Origin: RBG-16-34-14 sp963727535
Lineage (GTDB): Bacteria > Bacteroidota > Ignavibacteria > Ignavibacteriales > Ignavibacteriaceae
NCBI GenBank assembly: GCA_963727535.1
Contig: CAVSGR010000006.1
Span: 1,178,001 to 1,242,000, forward strand
Length of the DNA stretch: 64,000 bases
Direction: 5' to 3'
Shown: one piece after another, positions 25,256 to 34,567 of the stretch
Layout of the letters: each line of letters begins with the position of its first letter
Position numbering within the stretch: position 1 is the first letter of the stretch
Translations under genes and position numbers: made by a program
The notes under the pieces: model-generated
Databases searched by the model: none
The model's input: the letters and a program-made list of their open reading frames with translations, nothing else
Told to the model about the DNA's origin: nothing

Positions 25256-26956
25256 CTAAGCCTTCATCCTCTTTCCCTGTTCTTCGTGGATGAAGAGCCA
25301 GGAACAAACCTTGCCGATACTTATTTCTTCAAAATTATTCCAGTAATCTTTTGTTCTTACATGCATAGAGCTTGTATTAATCGCTGTAATTGTTTCAGCT
25401 TCTTCTATCAATTCTGTTAACCTGCTTTGCCATTTTTTCATGTTGGAAACACGCAGATCGACCCAGCCTTCATTTGCCCAATTGTTAATATTTTTTTCAT
25501 TCACATCGAGAATATTTTCTCCCTTGAAAGCTGGAATTTTAATTGTACTTCCTCTTAATAATGATTCACCATTCGGTAATAGAACAGGAATACCAATTGC
25601 CAAAATTTCATTTCGTAAATCGGCATCATTTGTTATTATCTCAAAACATTTTTCTGATAATTCTTTAGGAGATTTATTAAGAATGTCTTTCATCGTTTTG
25701 TTAAATAATCTTAACAGGTGAATTTCATATAACAATTTTGAAAGGCGCGGCGGACCAAGAAGTTCAAAAGCAACACTGCTTTTGCCATGTATCTTCTCAA
25801 GCTCATCGAGTTTCTGAACTGCCATATGCTGCATATAACCTGCGCGGTATGTCGGTTCCATAGATGCATGATCTAGTGCGCTTACAATATCATGTCCGGT
25901 GTTTCCGCCTTTCACTTCGAATATTACAACATCGGCAATTTCTTCGGGAGTTATAAACTCCATCTGCTTTTGCGCTGTTATAGTTTCAAACTCACCGCGT
26001 GAGAAAATCCCGTTCTCGCCTGTATCAATAAAGACAGAATTAAGTTTTTTGCCGGTTGTTCTGTAAGTTTTATCTGAACAAATATAAAATTTATCTTTTA
26101 ATGGAACCGCTTCGGTAAGTTGTACATCAGAAATATCGATCGGTTTTCCTTTTCTTTTAATTTCGCCGTACTCTATTCTCTTCCATGCAATTGCTGCAGT
26201 TGGTTTTATCTCTTTTGTAATTGCAGTCTCAGGAGTTCTTCCCATAAGAAAAAGAAGAAGTGTGTGCGCACCGGCAATTGAAGATTTACTGAGCAAAACT
26301 CTTGATGGTTTTTCCTCGCTATGAGTGTAAGGAATATTCAATCCCATTCCGCCGGTTCCACTTGTTCCTATCTTTATATAAATGTGTGTTCCAACTTCAC
26401 TCATACTGCTATAAAGAATTTGTATGTGTCTTATTAATTGAGGAATGTAAATTGTGCAGAAAAGTTTTTCTATTTCATCAGTAAGATTATCATAGCCGGT
26501 TTTATTCTCAATTAATTTGGAAATAGTCCGGTATGATAAATAAACATCCTGGTATGCAATTGCTGTTGCTGTGTTAATGCAGTCAATTATAATGTCGGGT
26601 TTATATCCGATTAAAAGTTTGTAAATAGAAGAACTGTGCAGAATATCCTTACTAAATTCTTCCATTATGTCTTGCATTAATTTTCTTCTTTTTGCGGGAT
26701 CATTTAAAATTGTCTGCCGGTTTTCATTCTTGAATTCATCTCTTACAAAGATGTCGCCGCCGTAAGGAATGAAATAGTCCAATCCTTTACCGGGAAATTC
26801 TTCATTGAGTTTTCTTACTGCTTCTTCAGCTTCGGAAATATGCAGAGATGTGATTATTATCCTTTTAGGATTTTCCGGAATAAGCTTTCTTGCTACTGCG
26901 CTCCCGACTAATCCAAATCCGCCAAGGACAAGAACTGTTTTATTTTGAATATCCAT
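25256..26956 (-). CDS. Large Rossmann-fold NAD(P)-dependent epimerase/dehydrogenase-like protein
   Basis: A 566-aa protein opening with a nucleotide-binding loop GGFGLVGSA (residues 12-20), as in extended short-chain dehydrogenases or saccharopine-dehydrogenase-like enzymes. Clear motifs after that are few: IGTSGTGGMGLNIPYTHSE (about 199-217), a NTGHDI/ASMEPTYRAG patch and a C-terminal helical region. It is much longer than a typical SDR (about 250-350 aa), so it probably has a second domain for substrate or partner binding. The substrate is unknown. It stands alone, divergent from the PTS IIA-hisS region. Confidence 0.7.
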   Translation of the reverse strand: MDIQNKTVLVLGGFGLVGSAVARKLIPENPKRIIITSLHISEAEEAVRKLNEEFPGKGLDYFIPYGGDIFVRDEFKNENRQTILNDPAKRRKLMQDIMEEFSKDILHSSSIYKLLIGYKPDIIIDCINTATAIAYQDVYLSYRTISKLIENKTGYDNLTDEIEKLFCTIYIPQLIRHIQILYSSMSEVGTHIYIKIGTSGTGGMGLNIPYTHSEEKPSRVLLSKSSIAGAHTLLLFLMGRTPETAITKEIKPTAAIAWKRIEYGEIKRKGKPIDISDVQLTEAVPLKDKFYICSDKTYRTTGKKLNSVFIDTGENGIFSRGEFETITAQKQMEFITPEEIADVVIFEVKGGNTGHDIVSALDHASMEPTYRAGYMQHMAVQKLDELEKIHGKSSVAFELLGPPRLSKLLYEIHLLRLFNKTMKDILNKSPKELSEKCFEIITNDADLRNEILAIGIPVLLPNGESLLRGSTIKIPAFKGENILDVNEKNINNWANEGWVDLRVSNMKKWQSRLTELIEEAETITAINTSSMHVRTKDYWNNFEEISIGKVCSWLFIHEEQGKRMKA

Positions 26957-27288
26957 AACGTTTCCCCGTTATAATTATAAATACAATACAGTAAACTTAA
27001 TGGAAAGTTATTTGTGGGGCAATTTATTTGTTTTTCAGTAAGTACCCGCGTTTATAACTTTTTGACTGAATATTAGTGAAAGTTAGCGTGAAAATAAGTC
27101 ATTCTCTTTTTAAGACCTGCCTGCTTGCGGGCAAGCAGAGAAGGATTAGGATGAGTTCTTTATAATTTCATTGAAAGGACGAATAAATATTTATTTCTTA
27201 ACACTGTATTAAATTGCTTAACAAAAGGTGTATTGTTAAATTAAGATACTATTTTGGTTTATTAATTCAACTTGATATCCTGGAGCAA
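26957..27288. other. Gene-free divergent intergenic region
   Basis: About 330 nt between divergent genes; promoters of both should lie here. The only clear structure is the GC-rich palindrome at 27121-27138. Confidence 0.5.
27121..27138. repeat. GC-rich palindrome CTGCTTGC-GG-GCAAGCAG
   Basis: Perfect 8-bp arms with a 2-nt centre in an otherwise AT-rich intergenic region. No T-run follows. It looks like a dispersed short palindrome. Confidence 0.6.
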
Positions 27289-27759
27289 ATGAAAGTAACA
27301 GATATACTTAAAAAAGACTTTATTATTTCCGAATTAAAAGGGAAACAAAAAGAAGAAGTTATAAATGAATTGATTGATCTTTTCAAAAAAGATAATCGGG
27401 TTAATGATATTGAGAAAGTCCGCTCGGCAGTTCTTGAACGTGAAAAGATAATGTCAACCGGTGTCGGAAAAGGCTTTGCTATTCCTCATGGCAAGACAGA
27501 TGGAATCAAAGAAATAATTGCTGCGTTCGGGAAAACCAATTCACCAATTGAATACCAGGCACTCGATAATAAACCTGTCAATCTTGTTTTTCTTTTGGTC
27601 GGAAAAGATAATCTTGTAAGCACGCATATTAAATTGCTTAGCCGTATTTCGAGAATGATGAACAAAGATGAATTCAGAGAAGGACTTTTAAAAGCGAACT
27701 CATCTGAAGAAATTTTTGAACTGTTTAAAAAAGAAGAAGAGAATTATTTTGAAGTGTGA
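27289..27759 (+). CDS. PTS IIA (PtsN/fructose-type) protein
   Basis: Start set at ATG 27289 (TGGAG 4 nt upstream); an in-frame ATG at 27214 would add an untypical basic/hydrophobic leader. The 156-aa product has the EIIA-fructose/PtsN fold with the phosphorylated His67 in GFAIPHGKTDG, and helices VINELIDLFKKD and HIKLLSRISRMMN. It takes a phosphoryl group from HPr; in bacteria without sugar PTS such IIA-Ntr proteins regulate metabolism or potassium transport. No EIIB/C genes are nearby, supporting a regulatory role (inference). Confidence 0.88.
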   Translation: MKVTDILKKDFIISELKGKQKEEVINELIDLFKKDNRVNDIEKVRSAVLEREKIMSTGVGKGFAIPHGKTDGIKEIIAAFGKTNSPIEYQALDNKPVNLVFLLVGKDNLVSTHIKLLSRISRMMNKDEFREGLLKANSSEEIFELFKKEEENYFEV

Positions 27760-27780
27760 AGAGATTTCAAATTTCAAAAG

Positions 27781-27840
27781 TCAAATCTCAAATATGAAAA
27801 ACACTTTTAAAACATTTGAAATTTGAGTTTTGAGATTTGA
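27781..27840. repeat. Inverted repeat upstream of hisS
   Basis: TCAAATCTCAAA (27781-27792) pairs perfectly with TTTGAGATTTGA (27829-27840). The surrounding 27763-27841 is made of ATTTCAAATTT/ATTTGAGTTTTGAG-like units. It fills the gap between the PTS IIA gene and hisS, leaving hisS only 8 nt downstream. Confidence 0.7.
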
Positions 27841-27848
27841 GATAAAAA

Positions 27849-29102
27849 ATGATTAAAGCCGTCACCGGTACAAAAGATATTCTCCCCGATGAAATTCCTG
27901 CCTGGAAAGTTGTTGAAAAAACTATTGAACGAATTTTTCGCGACTTCAATTATAAAGAGATAAGAACTCCCGTTTTTGAAGAGACTTCTCTTTTTGCAAG
28001 AGGAATTGGCGAAGAGACAGATATTGTTGGCAAGGAAATGTATTCTTTTACCGACCGCAGCGAAAATAATATTACTCTTAAACCTGAAATGACTGCATCT
28101 GTTGTTAGAGCTTTTATCGAACATTCGCTTGGCAAGCAGCAATCCTTAAACAAACTATATTACGTTTCGCCGATGTTCCGGCAGGAGAGACCACAAGCAG
28201 GAAGATTAAGACAATTTCACCAGTTTGGCGCCGAAGCCTTAGGAAGCACTTCTGTTTATCTCGATGTTGAAATGATTCAAATGGCTTACGAAATTCTTAA
28301 AGAACTTGGTTTAAAAGATCTTAATGTAAAAATAAATTCTCTTGGAACACCGGAATCTAGAAATGTTTATAAAGAAAAACTTCGTGAGTTTCTTTCAGAT
28401 AAAAAAGATAAACTTTCTGAAGACAGCAGAAAAAGATTTGAAAAAAATATTTTAAGAATTTTCGACAGTAAAGATGAAAAAGATAAAAAGATTATGAAAG
28501 ATGCACCCCTTCTTTTAGATAATCTCGATAATGAAAGTAAAGATAGTTTTGAAGTTGTTAAAGAATCTTTGAAGATTTCCGGAATTTCTTTTGAAGTCGA
28601 TCCTTATCTTGTTAGAGGTTTAGATTATTATACTAAAACAACCTTTGAAATTGTTAGCGGAAAAGTTGGTTCACAGAATGCTTTATGCGGCGGCGGCAGA
28701 TACGATCTTTTAGTCGAACAGCTTGAAGGAGAACCTACTCCCGGTGTTGGTTTTGCAGCAGGAATAGAAAGAATTCTTCTTGCATGCGAAAATGAAAAAA
28801 CTTTGATCCTGCCTGAAAATAAAATTGATTTGTTTATTGCTTGTCTTGATAACAACCTTATAGAGAAAGTTTTTGAGATTGCACTTAATTTCAGAAGAAA
28901 AAATATTTCGGTTGAATGTGATTATCTTAACAGAAGCTTAAAAGCACAAATGAGAGAAGCTAACAGGTTAAAAGCAAAGTATGTTTTATTTATTGGTGGC
29001 GATGAATACAAAAACGGAATTGCGAATCTAAAGAATATGGGAACTAGTGAACAAAAAACCGTCTCGCTTGATAATTTAAATGAATCTATATTAACACAGT
29101 AA
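27849..29102 (+). CDS. hisS: Histidine-tRNA ligase
   Basis: Class II aminoacyl-tRNA synthetase charging tRNA-His. Visible motifs: motif 1-like GTKDILPDE and PVFEETSLFARGIGEETDIV; motif 2 FRQERPQAGRLRQFHQFGAE; the His-specific GLDYYTKTTFEI; motif 3 GVGFAAGIERI near residue 300. The C-terminal anticodon-binding domain spans about residues 320-417 (VEC..LNRSLKAQMREANR). The 417-aa length is normal. lgt starts 3 nt after the stop, so the two are cotranscribed. Confidence 0.96.
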   Translation: MIKAVTGTKDILPDEIPAWKVVEKTIERIFRDFNYKEIRTPVFEETSLFARGIGEETDIVGKEMYSFTDRSENNITLKPEMTASVVRAFIEHSLGKQQSLNKLYYVSPMFRQERPQAGRLRQFHQFGAEALGSTSVYLDVEMIQMAYEILKELGLKDLNVKINSLGTPESRNVYKEKLREFLSDKKDKLSEDSRKRFEKNILRIFDSKDEKDKKIMKDAPLLLDNLDNESKDSFEVVKESLKISGISFEVDPYLVRGLDYYTKTTFEIVSGKVGSQNALCGGGRYDLLVEQLEGEPTPGVGFAAGIERILLACENEKTLILPENKIDLFIACLDNNLIEKVFEIALNFRRKNISVECDYLNRSLKAQMREANRLKAKYVLFIGGDEYKNGIANLKNMGTSEQKTVSLDNLNESILTQ

Positions 29103-29105
29103 AAA

Positions 29106-29975
29106 ATGTATCCGGAATTATTTAAAATAGGCCCATTCACAGTTTACAGTTACGGCTTGATGCTAGGCATCGCTTTTATTACTGCAAGCTGGCTTCTTAC
29201 AAAAGAAGCCGAAAGGAAAAAGCTTAATCCGAACTTAGCAACTGAAATAACAATTCTTGCAATCGTATTTGGAATTGTGGGTGCTAAGCTTTTACACTTA
29301 ATAGAAAACTTCGATGCTTTTCTAAAAGATCCGATTGGGATGGCATTTTCTCCCGGCGGATTAACTTTTTTTGGCGGATTAATTTTGGCGATCGTTGCAA
29401 TCTGGATTTATGCAAGAAGAAAGAAAATTCCTTTCCTTGTTATTGCAGATGCTGTGGCACCTGCTCTTGCGCTTGCTTATGGTATCGGAAGAATTGGATG
29501 TCATCTGGCAGGCGATGGCGATTATGGAACTCCAACGAGTTTACCGTGGGGGACTAATTATGAACATGGAACAGTTCCTCCTTCAGTTATGTTCCAGGGA
29601 TCAGAGATAGCAAAAAATTATCCGAACGGAATTGTTCCCGATAATACGCCGCTGCATCCAACTCCAATTTATGAGTTTTTAATTTGTGTTATCATTTTTT
29701 CAATTCTCTGGAAGCTTCGAAAGAAAGACTGGATAGATGGAAAACTTTTTATGGTTTACCTGGTTTTTATAAGTATTGAAAGATTTTCTGTAGAATTTTT
29801 AAGACTTAATCCAAGATTAATGCTTGGTCTTTCGGAAGCGCAACTAATTTCTGTAGGATTATTTACACTAGGTATTCTCGGGTTAATTTATTTTGCTAAG
29901 AATAAAGATTTAAAGAAATTTGTTCCACCGCCAGTTGAAACGAGTCAGAAGGCAAAAGGCAAACGGCAAAAGTAA
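29106..29975 (+). CDS. lgt: Prolipoprotein diacylglyceryl transferase
   Basis: Multi-pass membrane enzyme that transfers diacylglycerol from phosphatidylglycerol to the lipobox Cys of prolipoproteins. Visible signatures: YGLMLGIAF (residues about 16-24), SPGGLTFFGG (about 80-89), GRIGCHLAGDGDYG (Lgt signature region, about 130-143) and HPTPIYEF. Seven predicted membrane helices fit. The Lys-rich C-terminus (SQKAKGKRQK) is encoded by a repeat-like AAGGCAAAAGGCAAACGGC stretch, so the last residues may come from a repeat insertion. It is needed by the lipoproteins seen at 14112 and 20194. Confidence 0.95.
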   Translation: MYPELFKIGPFTVYSYGLMLGIAFITASWLLTKEAERKKLNPNLATEITILAIVFGIVGAKLLHLIENFDAFLKDPIGMAFSPGGLTFFGGLILAIVAIWIYARRKKIPFLVIADAVAPALALAYGIGRIGCHLAGDGDYGTPTSLPWGTNYEHGTVPPSVMFQGSEIAKNYPNGIVPDNTPLHPTPIYEFLICVIIFSILWKLRKKDWIDGKLFMVYLVFISIERFSVEFLRLNPRLMLGLSEAQLISVGLFTLGILGLIYFAKNKDLKKFVPPPVETSQKAKGKRQK

Positions 29976-29983
29976 AGCCAATT

Positions 29984-30002
29984 TACCAACCGAAGGTTGG
30001 TA
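29984..30002. repeat. Short palindrome TACCAACC-GAA-GGTTGGTA
   Basis: Perfect 8-bp arms, 3-nt loop, between lgt and rlmB. It is followed by reiterated ATCAAGAATCAAAAATCAAGC-like units (30002-30035), a second low-complexity repeat. Confidence 0.75.
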
Positions 30003-30039
30003 TCAAGAATCAAAAATCAAGCAACAAGCATCCAGCATT

Positions 30040-30774
30040 ATGAGCTTAATCATTGGGCGTAAACCGGTATTGGAAGCAATTAACTCTGGTGAAGAAATTG
30101 ACCAGGTTTACATTTTGTACGGACAACAAGGGGGAATTGTTGAAACCATTCGAATTGCCGCAAAGAAAAAAGGAATCAAATGCAATCTTATTCCTTTGGA
30201 CAGGTTCAGATCGATAACAAATAGTCCTAACGCACAGGGAGTTGCTGCAAAAAAATCTGAACAAAAATTTTATAAGCTTGAAGAAATTATTTCTCTATCT
30301 AAAAAAGAGAAGTTTCCTCTTTTATTAATATTAGATTCTATACAGGATACACATAACGCCGGGGCAATAATCAGAACTGCAGAATGCTGTGGGGTTGACG
30401 GAATAATTATTACTAAGCATAATTCCGCACCAATTAATGAAACAGTTGTTAAAACTTCTGCCGGAGCAACAGAATATGCAAAACTTTGTGCTATAACAAA
30501 TCTTGCACAAACTCTTAAGCAATTAAAGGAAGAAGGGTTTTGGATTATAGGCTCATCACTTTCCGATGATTCCAAAGTTTATACAGAAGTGGATTACAAG
30601 ATTCCTGTAGCATTAATTTTGGGGAATGAAGAAAAGGGGATTAGAAGACTAACTGTTAATAATTGCGATTTGTTAATTAAAATTCCGATGAAAGGAAAGA
30701 TACAATCATTAAATGTATCTGTTTCAGCAGGAATTCTTCTGTTTGAAATACTGCGTCAAAGAAACCTTCCATAA
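30040..30774 (+). CDS. rlmB: 23S rRNA (guanosine-2'-O-)-methyltransferase RlmB (SpoU/TrmH family)
   Basis: Start set at ATG 30040, where the family's IIGRKPVLEAI begins; upstream codons in the same frame are repeat sequence and lgt overlap. The 244-aa length is normal. Residues 1-75 are the SpoU substrate-binding domain. The C-terminal SPOUT trefoil-knot domain carries LILDSIQDTHNAGAIIRTAECCGVDGII, the ALILGNEEKGI loop and the IPMKGKIQSLNVSVSAGILLFE knot. It methylates a 23S rRNA guanosine (G2251 in E. coli) or, less likely, is a tRNA TrmH. Confidence 0.92.
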   Translation: MSLIIGRKPVLEAINSGEEIDQVYILYGQQGGIVETIRIAAKKKGIKCNLIPLDRFRSITNSPNAQGVAAKKSEQKFYKLEEIISLSKKEKFPLLLILDSIQDTHNAGAIIRTAECCGVDGIIITKHNSAPINETVVKTSAGATEYAKLCAITNLAQTLKQLKEEGFWIIGSSLSDDSKVYTEVDYKIPVALILGNEEKGIRRLTVNNCDLLIKIPMKGKIQSLNVSVSAGILLFEILRQRNLP

Positions 30775-30840
30775 AAATTCATTGCTAATTCAATTCTAAT
30801 TTTTTAACTTTTATTTGCCTTTATATTTGAAGGGGGTTTT

Positions 30841-32679
30841 ATGAAGAAAATATTTTTGCTCACTCTTCTGTTTCTTTTCTCAAACAGTTTTAATCTCTTT
30901 GCCCAACAATATTACTATACGTTTTCTGAACTGAAGGGGATGGAAGATAACAATAGCAATACTCATCTTTTTTACAGAACGTACACTTTAAAAGAAGCAG
31001 ACTATCCGTTTAGTAATTACTATGAAAATAGTATTCATCATCTCGATATAAAAAATAATGTTGATACGTTATTTCTCCGGGATGGAGAAGACTATAGTTA
31101 TAATACAACGAGGATATTAGATTTAAAATTTTGGGATAATGATCCTTCAAAATATATCTACTGCGGGTTTCACGCTGTCCTGGATCCAACGGCTTTTATT
31201 CAGAGATATGATGAAAGTGCTTCTTCCTTTTATGGGCTTGGAGCTGTAGAAAATCTGGAAATAGAAAATGATAGTATCATGTTTGCTACTACTACCACGG
31301 ATTCGGGAATTATTAAAAGTACAGATGGGGGCAGAAACTGGTTTTCATTGGATTCTGCTTATGAAAAAGTAATTTCCATAAATCCTAACAACAATGATAT
31401 CTTTTTTAGTGACAATGACAATTTATATAAATCTACTAACGGTGGACTAAATTTTTCGAAAGTAGATACTTCAAATTATAATTACTCCCAATTTTTTTAC
31501 GATAAAGATTCTATACACATTTATAATCTTTCAAATAACCTTCTTAAAGTTTCTGATGCCGACGGCGACGCTTTTAGCTGGACGGAGAGATACTCGAGTT
31601 CAAATCCAATTTATGTAAGTTTTGATTATTCACTGTCCGGCAGGATATATCTTGCAGATGGGAAATATATTTACCACTCAACAGATTACGGGGCAACTTT
31701 TAACAAATACAAAACTTTTGATAGAAGAATTGTTGGTATTTATAAGAAACCCTCCGCCAACGGTGGATCAGATAAACTTTACGCTGTAACAAAATATGAT
31801 CTGTATGAAATTACCGCAGATACTATAATTACGTTAAAGCATCTAAAACTTGATCCGGATATTTTTAGCTGGTATCCACTGGAGATAGGAAACAAGTGGT
31901 TTTATAAAACACATACATTTTATTATCCTAGTTTTGAGGAATCATTTTCCAGAGAAGAAGTTATTGGGGATACCGTAATTAATAATATTGAATATTCTAA
32001 GGTGCAGATGAATTCAAATAATAATTTCTATTTAATAAGAATAGATTCATCAACGGGGAAAGTGTTTAAATGGGAACAGGGATATCCTGAAGAATCTTTA
32101 TTAAATGATTTGACTTTAGAAATCGGAGATACAATATTTAATTATCAGCAACCAAGCTGGTATGTTTTATATCAAGAAGATGATTCAGCTGTTATTTTTG
32201 ATTCTAGAACCATGATAAAAGAATACACCGGGGGAATTGGTGTAATTGGTAGCAGTTTCCAGATTGCAAAAGACTTTGGAATGATAGTTTCAGAATGGTC
32301 AGAGCTTGCAACTTCAATTACTTCTTTAGAAGGTGCCGTAATTAACGGGGTTGTTTACGGAGATACAACAGTAGTTGGAATAAATGAACCTGATAATACT
32401 ATCAAAGAATTTTATCTCTCTCAAAACTACCCAAATCCATTCAATCCAAGCACAAAAATTAAATTCGTAATTCCAAAATCCTCCTTCGTAAATCTTAAGG
32501 TTTATGACGTTTTAGGAAGAGAAGTTGCAACTCTTGTAAACGAAGAGAAACATCAGGGAAGTTATGAAGTTGAATTCAATCCGGTATCTGGTATCAGGAA
32601 TCTGGCATCCGGAATCTACTTCTACAAACTTCAAGCAGGTAGTTATTCTTTAACAAAGAAAATGATTTATTTAAAATGA
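30841..32679 (+). CDS. T9SS-sorted beta-propeller protein, tandem paralogue 1
   Basis: A 612-aa secreted protein: signal peptide (cleavage near FAQQ, residue 22-23), an opening YYTFSELKGMED shared by three consecutive genes, and a propeller-like middle with repeats such as IIKSTDGGRNWF and LYKSTNGGLNFSKVDTS (BNR/sortilin-like Asp-box style). A paralogue-specific domain follows (about 335-500: WYPLEIGNKWFYKT ... GDTVINN), then a C-terminal T9SS type A domain (FYLSQNYPNPFNPSTKI ... IYFYKL ... KKMIYLK). A GAAGGGGG ribosome site precedes the start. A 15-bp palindrome at 31753-31767 encodes SANGG in frame. Function unknown: an exported surface or extracellular protein. Confidence 0.85.
   Translation: MKKIFLLTLLFLFSNSFNLFAQQYYYTFSELKGMEDNNSNTHLFYRTYTLKEADYPFSNYYENSIHHLDIKNNVDTLFLRDGEDYSYNTTRILDLKFWDNDPSKYIYCGFHAVLDPTAFIQRYDESASSFYGLGAVENLEIENDSIMFATTTTDSGIIKSTDGGRNWFSLDSAYEKVISINPNNNDIFFSDNDNLYKSTNGGLNFSKVDTSNYNYSQFFYDKDSIHIYNLSNNLLKVSDADGDAFSWTERYSSSNPIYVSFDYSLSGRIYLADGKYIYHSTDYGATFNKYKTFDRRIVGIYKKPSANGGSDKLYAVTKYDLYEITADTIITLKHLKLDPDIFSWYPLEIGNKWFYKTHTFYYPSFEESFSREEVIGDTVINNIEYSKVQMNSNNNFYLIRIDSSTGKVFKWEQGYPEESLLNDLTLEIGDTIFNYQQPSWYVLYQEDDSAVIFDSRTMIKEYTGGIGVIGSSFQIAKDFGMIVSEWSELATSITSLEGAVINGVVYGDTTVVGINEPDNTIKEFYLSQNYPNPFNPSTKIKFVIPKSSFVNLKVYDVLGREVATLVNEEKHQGSYEVEFNPVSGIRNLASGIYFYKLQAGSYSLTKKMIYLK
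31753..31767. repeat. In-frame 15-bp palindrome TCCGCC-AAC-GGTGGA
   Basis: Encodes SANGG within KKPSANGGSDKL of T9SS paralogue 1. Paralogue 3 lacks the palindrome (KKPNSDKI), so it looks inserted. It has the same form as 33595-33609 and the palindromes at 51633-51690. Confidence 0.65.
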
Positions 32680-32687
32680 GGGGAAAA

Positions 32688-34559
32688 ATGAAAAATACTT
32701 TATTTATTGTATTACTTTTTATTTGTAATCTTTCAGCCCAGCAATATTATACCTTTTCAGAATTAAAGGGGATGGAAGATAGTAGTAACAATACGCATCT
32801 TTTTTACAGGTTGTATGCCTTTCAAAAAGGGGGAAGCATAATTGGAGATTACTATGAAAATAGTATTCATCATCTCGATATAAAAAATAATATCGATACT
32901 TTATTTCTCTGGGATGGGGAAGACTATAGTTATAATACGACGGGTATCCTGGACTTGAAATTTTTGGATACTGATCCTTCAAAATATATTTATTGTGGGT
33001 TTCACGCCGTCCTGGATCCAACGGCTTTTATTCAGAGATATGATGAAAGCACTCCTTCCTTTTATGGGCTTGGAACTGTAGAAAATCTGGAAATACAAAA
33101 TGATAGCATCTTGTTTGCTACTACTACCACGGATTCGGGAATTATTAAAAGCACAGATGGGGGCAGAAACTGGTTTCCATTTAATTCTGCTTATGAAAAA
33201 GTAATTTCTATAAATCCCAACAACAATGATATCTTTTTTGCTGACAATGACAATTTATATAAATCCACTAACGGTGGAGTAAATTTTTCGAAAGTAGATA
33301 CTTCAAATTATAATTACTCCCAATTTTTTTACGATAAAGATTCTGTTCATATCTATAATCTTCTTGATAACAGATTAAGAGTATCAGATAATGAAGGCAA
33401 TACTTTTAGCTGGACAGAGAAATATTCGAGTTCAAATCCCATTTATGTCAGTGTTGATTATTCCCAATCTGGCAGCATATATCTTGCAGACCGGAAATAT
33501 ATTTACCACTCGACAGATTTTGGTGGAACTTTTAATGAATACAAAACTTTAGATAGAAGAATTGTCGGCATTTATAAGAAACCCTCCGCCAACGGCGGAT
33601 CAGATAAACTTTACGCTGCAACAAAATATGATTTGCATGAAATAACTACTGGCTCTATTAAAGCAATTAAATCTTTACAACCAGATTCGACTTTAGCTGA
33701 ATATTATCCTCTGGCAATTGATGATAAATGGGTTTATGAAAAAAAGGTTTGTTCTATAGATTTTCCTCCTGAACCTTGTGTTTTTTATAACGAGGTTGTT
33801 GAAGTGATTGGGGATACTGTTTTAAGTAATGGGTTTAATTATTATATAATAAAAGAGACTAATCCTTATGGTAGTGATATAAATTTAGAAAGATATAATC
33901 GAGAAGATGCAACAGTGAGAAGGTATACTGAAGATACATCTTTTATAAATAGTGAATACATAATTGAAGATTTAATTGCTGATACGGGAGATACATTATG
34001 TACGAACAGGTTTTATACCTATGGTTATAATTGTGAAGTTCCTAAAATTTTCATAAATGAAACAACGGAGAATCTTTTTAATGGACTTCATCCGAAGAAG
34101 AGGTATGTTGTTTATGCGCTTGATGCGTTTGCTTATTCACTAGTAAAAGGGTTCGGTATCGATAGCATTTCTTTTGGTTTTGATTTTGGCTACGCTACTA
34201 CTAACCTAAAAGGTTGTATTATAAATAATGTTTTATACGGGGATACTACTGTCGTTGGAATAAATGAACCTGATAATTTACCCAAAGAATTTTATCTATC
34301 TCAAAACTATCCTAATCCATTCAATCCAAGTACAAAAATCAAATTCATAATTCCACAATCTTCATTCGTAAATCTTAAAGTTTATGATGTTTTAGGAAGA
34401 GAAGTTGCAACTCTCTTAAATGAAGAGAAACATCCGGGAGAGTATGAGGTTGAATTCAATCCTGTATCCGATATCGGGAATCTGGCATCCGGGATCTACT
34501 TCTATAAGCTTCAGGCAGGTAGTTATTCTTCAACAAAGAAAATGATTTATTTAAAGTGA
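32688..34559 (+). CDS. T9SS-sorted beta-propeller protein, tandem paralogue 2
   Basis: Start set at ATG 32688, preceded by GAGGGGA, with signal peptide NTLFIVLLFICNLSAQQ; an upstream in-frame ATG at 32676 overlaps the previous stop but would give a less typical leader. The N-terminal two thirds is nearly the same as paralogue 1, including DNDNLYKSTNGG and the SNYNYSQFFYDKDS stretch. The region from about residue 330 to 510 differs (YYPLAIDDKWVYEKK ... two Cys-containing segments). It ends in YPNPFNPSTKI and KKMIYLK, the T9SS domain. It forms a tight operon with paralogues 1 and 3. Confidence 0.84.
   Translation: MKNTLFIVLLFICNLSAQQYYTFSELKGMEDSSNNTHLFYRLYAFQKGGSIIGDYYENSIHHLDIKNNIDTLFLWDGEDYSYNTTGILDLKFLDTDPSKYIYCGFHAVLDPTAFIQRYDESTPSFYGLGTVENLEIQNDSILFATTTTDSGIIKSTDGGRNWFPFNSAYEKVISINPNNNDIFFADNDNLYKSTNGGVNFSKVDTSNYNYSQFFYDKDSVHIYNLLDNRLRVSDNEGNTFSWTEKYSSSNPIYVSVDYSQSGSIYLADRKYIYHSTDFGGTFNEYKTLDRRIVGIYKKPSANGGSDKLYAATKYDLHEITTGSIKAIKSLQPDSTLAEYYPLAIDDKWVYEKKVCSIDFPPEPCVFYNEVVEVIGDTVLSNGFNYYIIKETNPYGSDINLERYNREDATVRRYTEDTSFINSEYIIEDLIADTGDTLCTNRFYTYGYNCEVPKIFINETTENLFNGLHPKKRYVVYALDAFAYSLVKGFGIDSISFGFDFGYATTNLKGCIINNVLYGDTTVVGINEPDNLPKEFYLSQNYPNPFNPSTKIKFIIPQSSFVNLKVYDVLGREVATLLNEEKHPGEYEVEFNPVSDIGNLASGIYFYKLQAGSYSSTKKMIYLK
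33595..33609. repeat. In-frame 15-bp palindrome TCCGCC-AAC-GGCGGA
   Basis: Same position in paralogue 2 as 31753-31767 in paralogue 1 and again encodes SANGG; here the arms match perfectly. Confidence 0.65.
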
Positions 34560-34567
34560 GGGAAAAA

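Noticed and set aside
27781..27840. Inverted repeat before hisS as a T-box or other riboswitch
   Set aside because: T-box needs the conserved AGGGUGGNACCGCG-type sequence and a specifier loop; neither is present, only AT-rich inverted units.
30002..30035. Reiterated AATCAAG units as a CRISPR array
   Set aside because: Units are short and irregular, with no spacers and no cas genes in the window.
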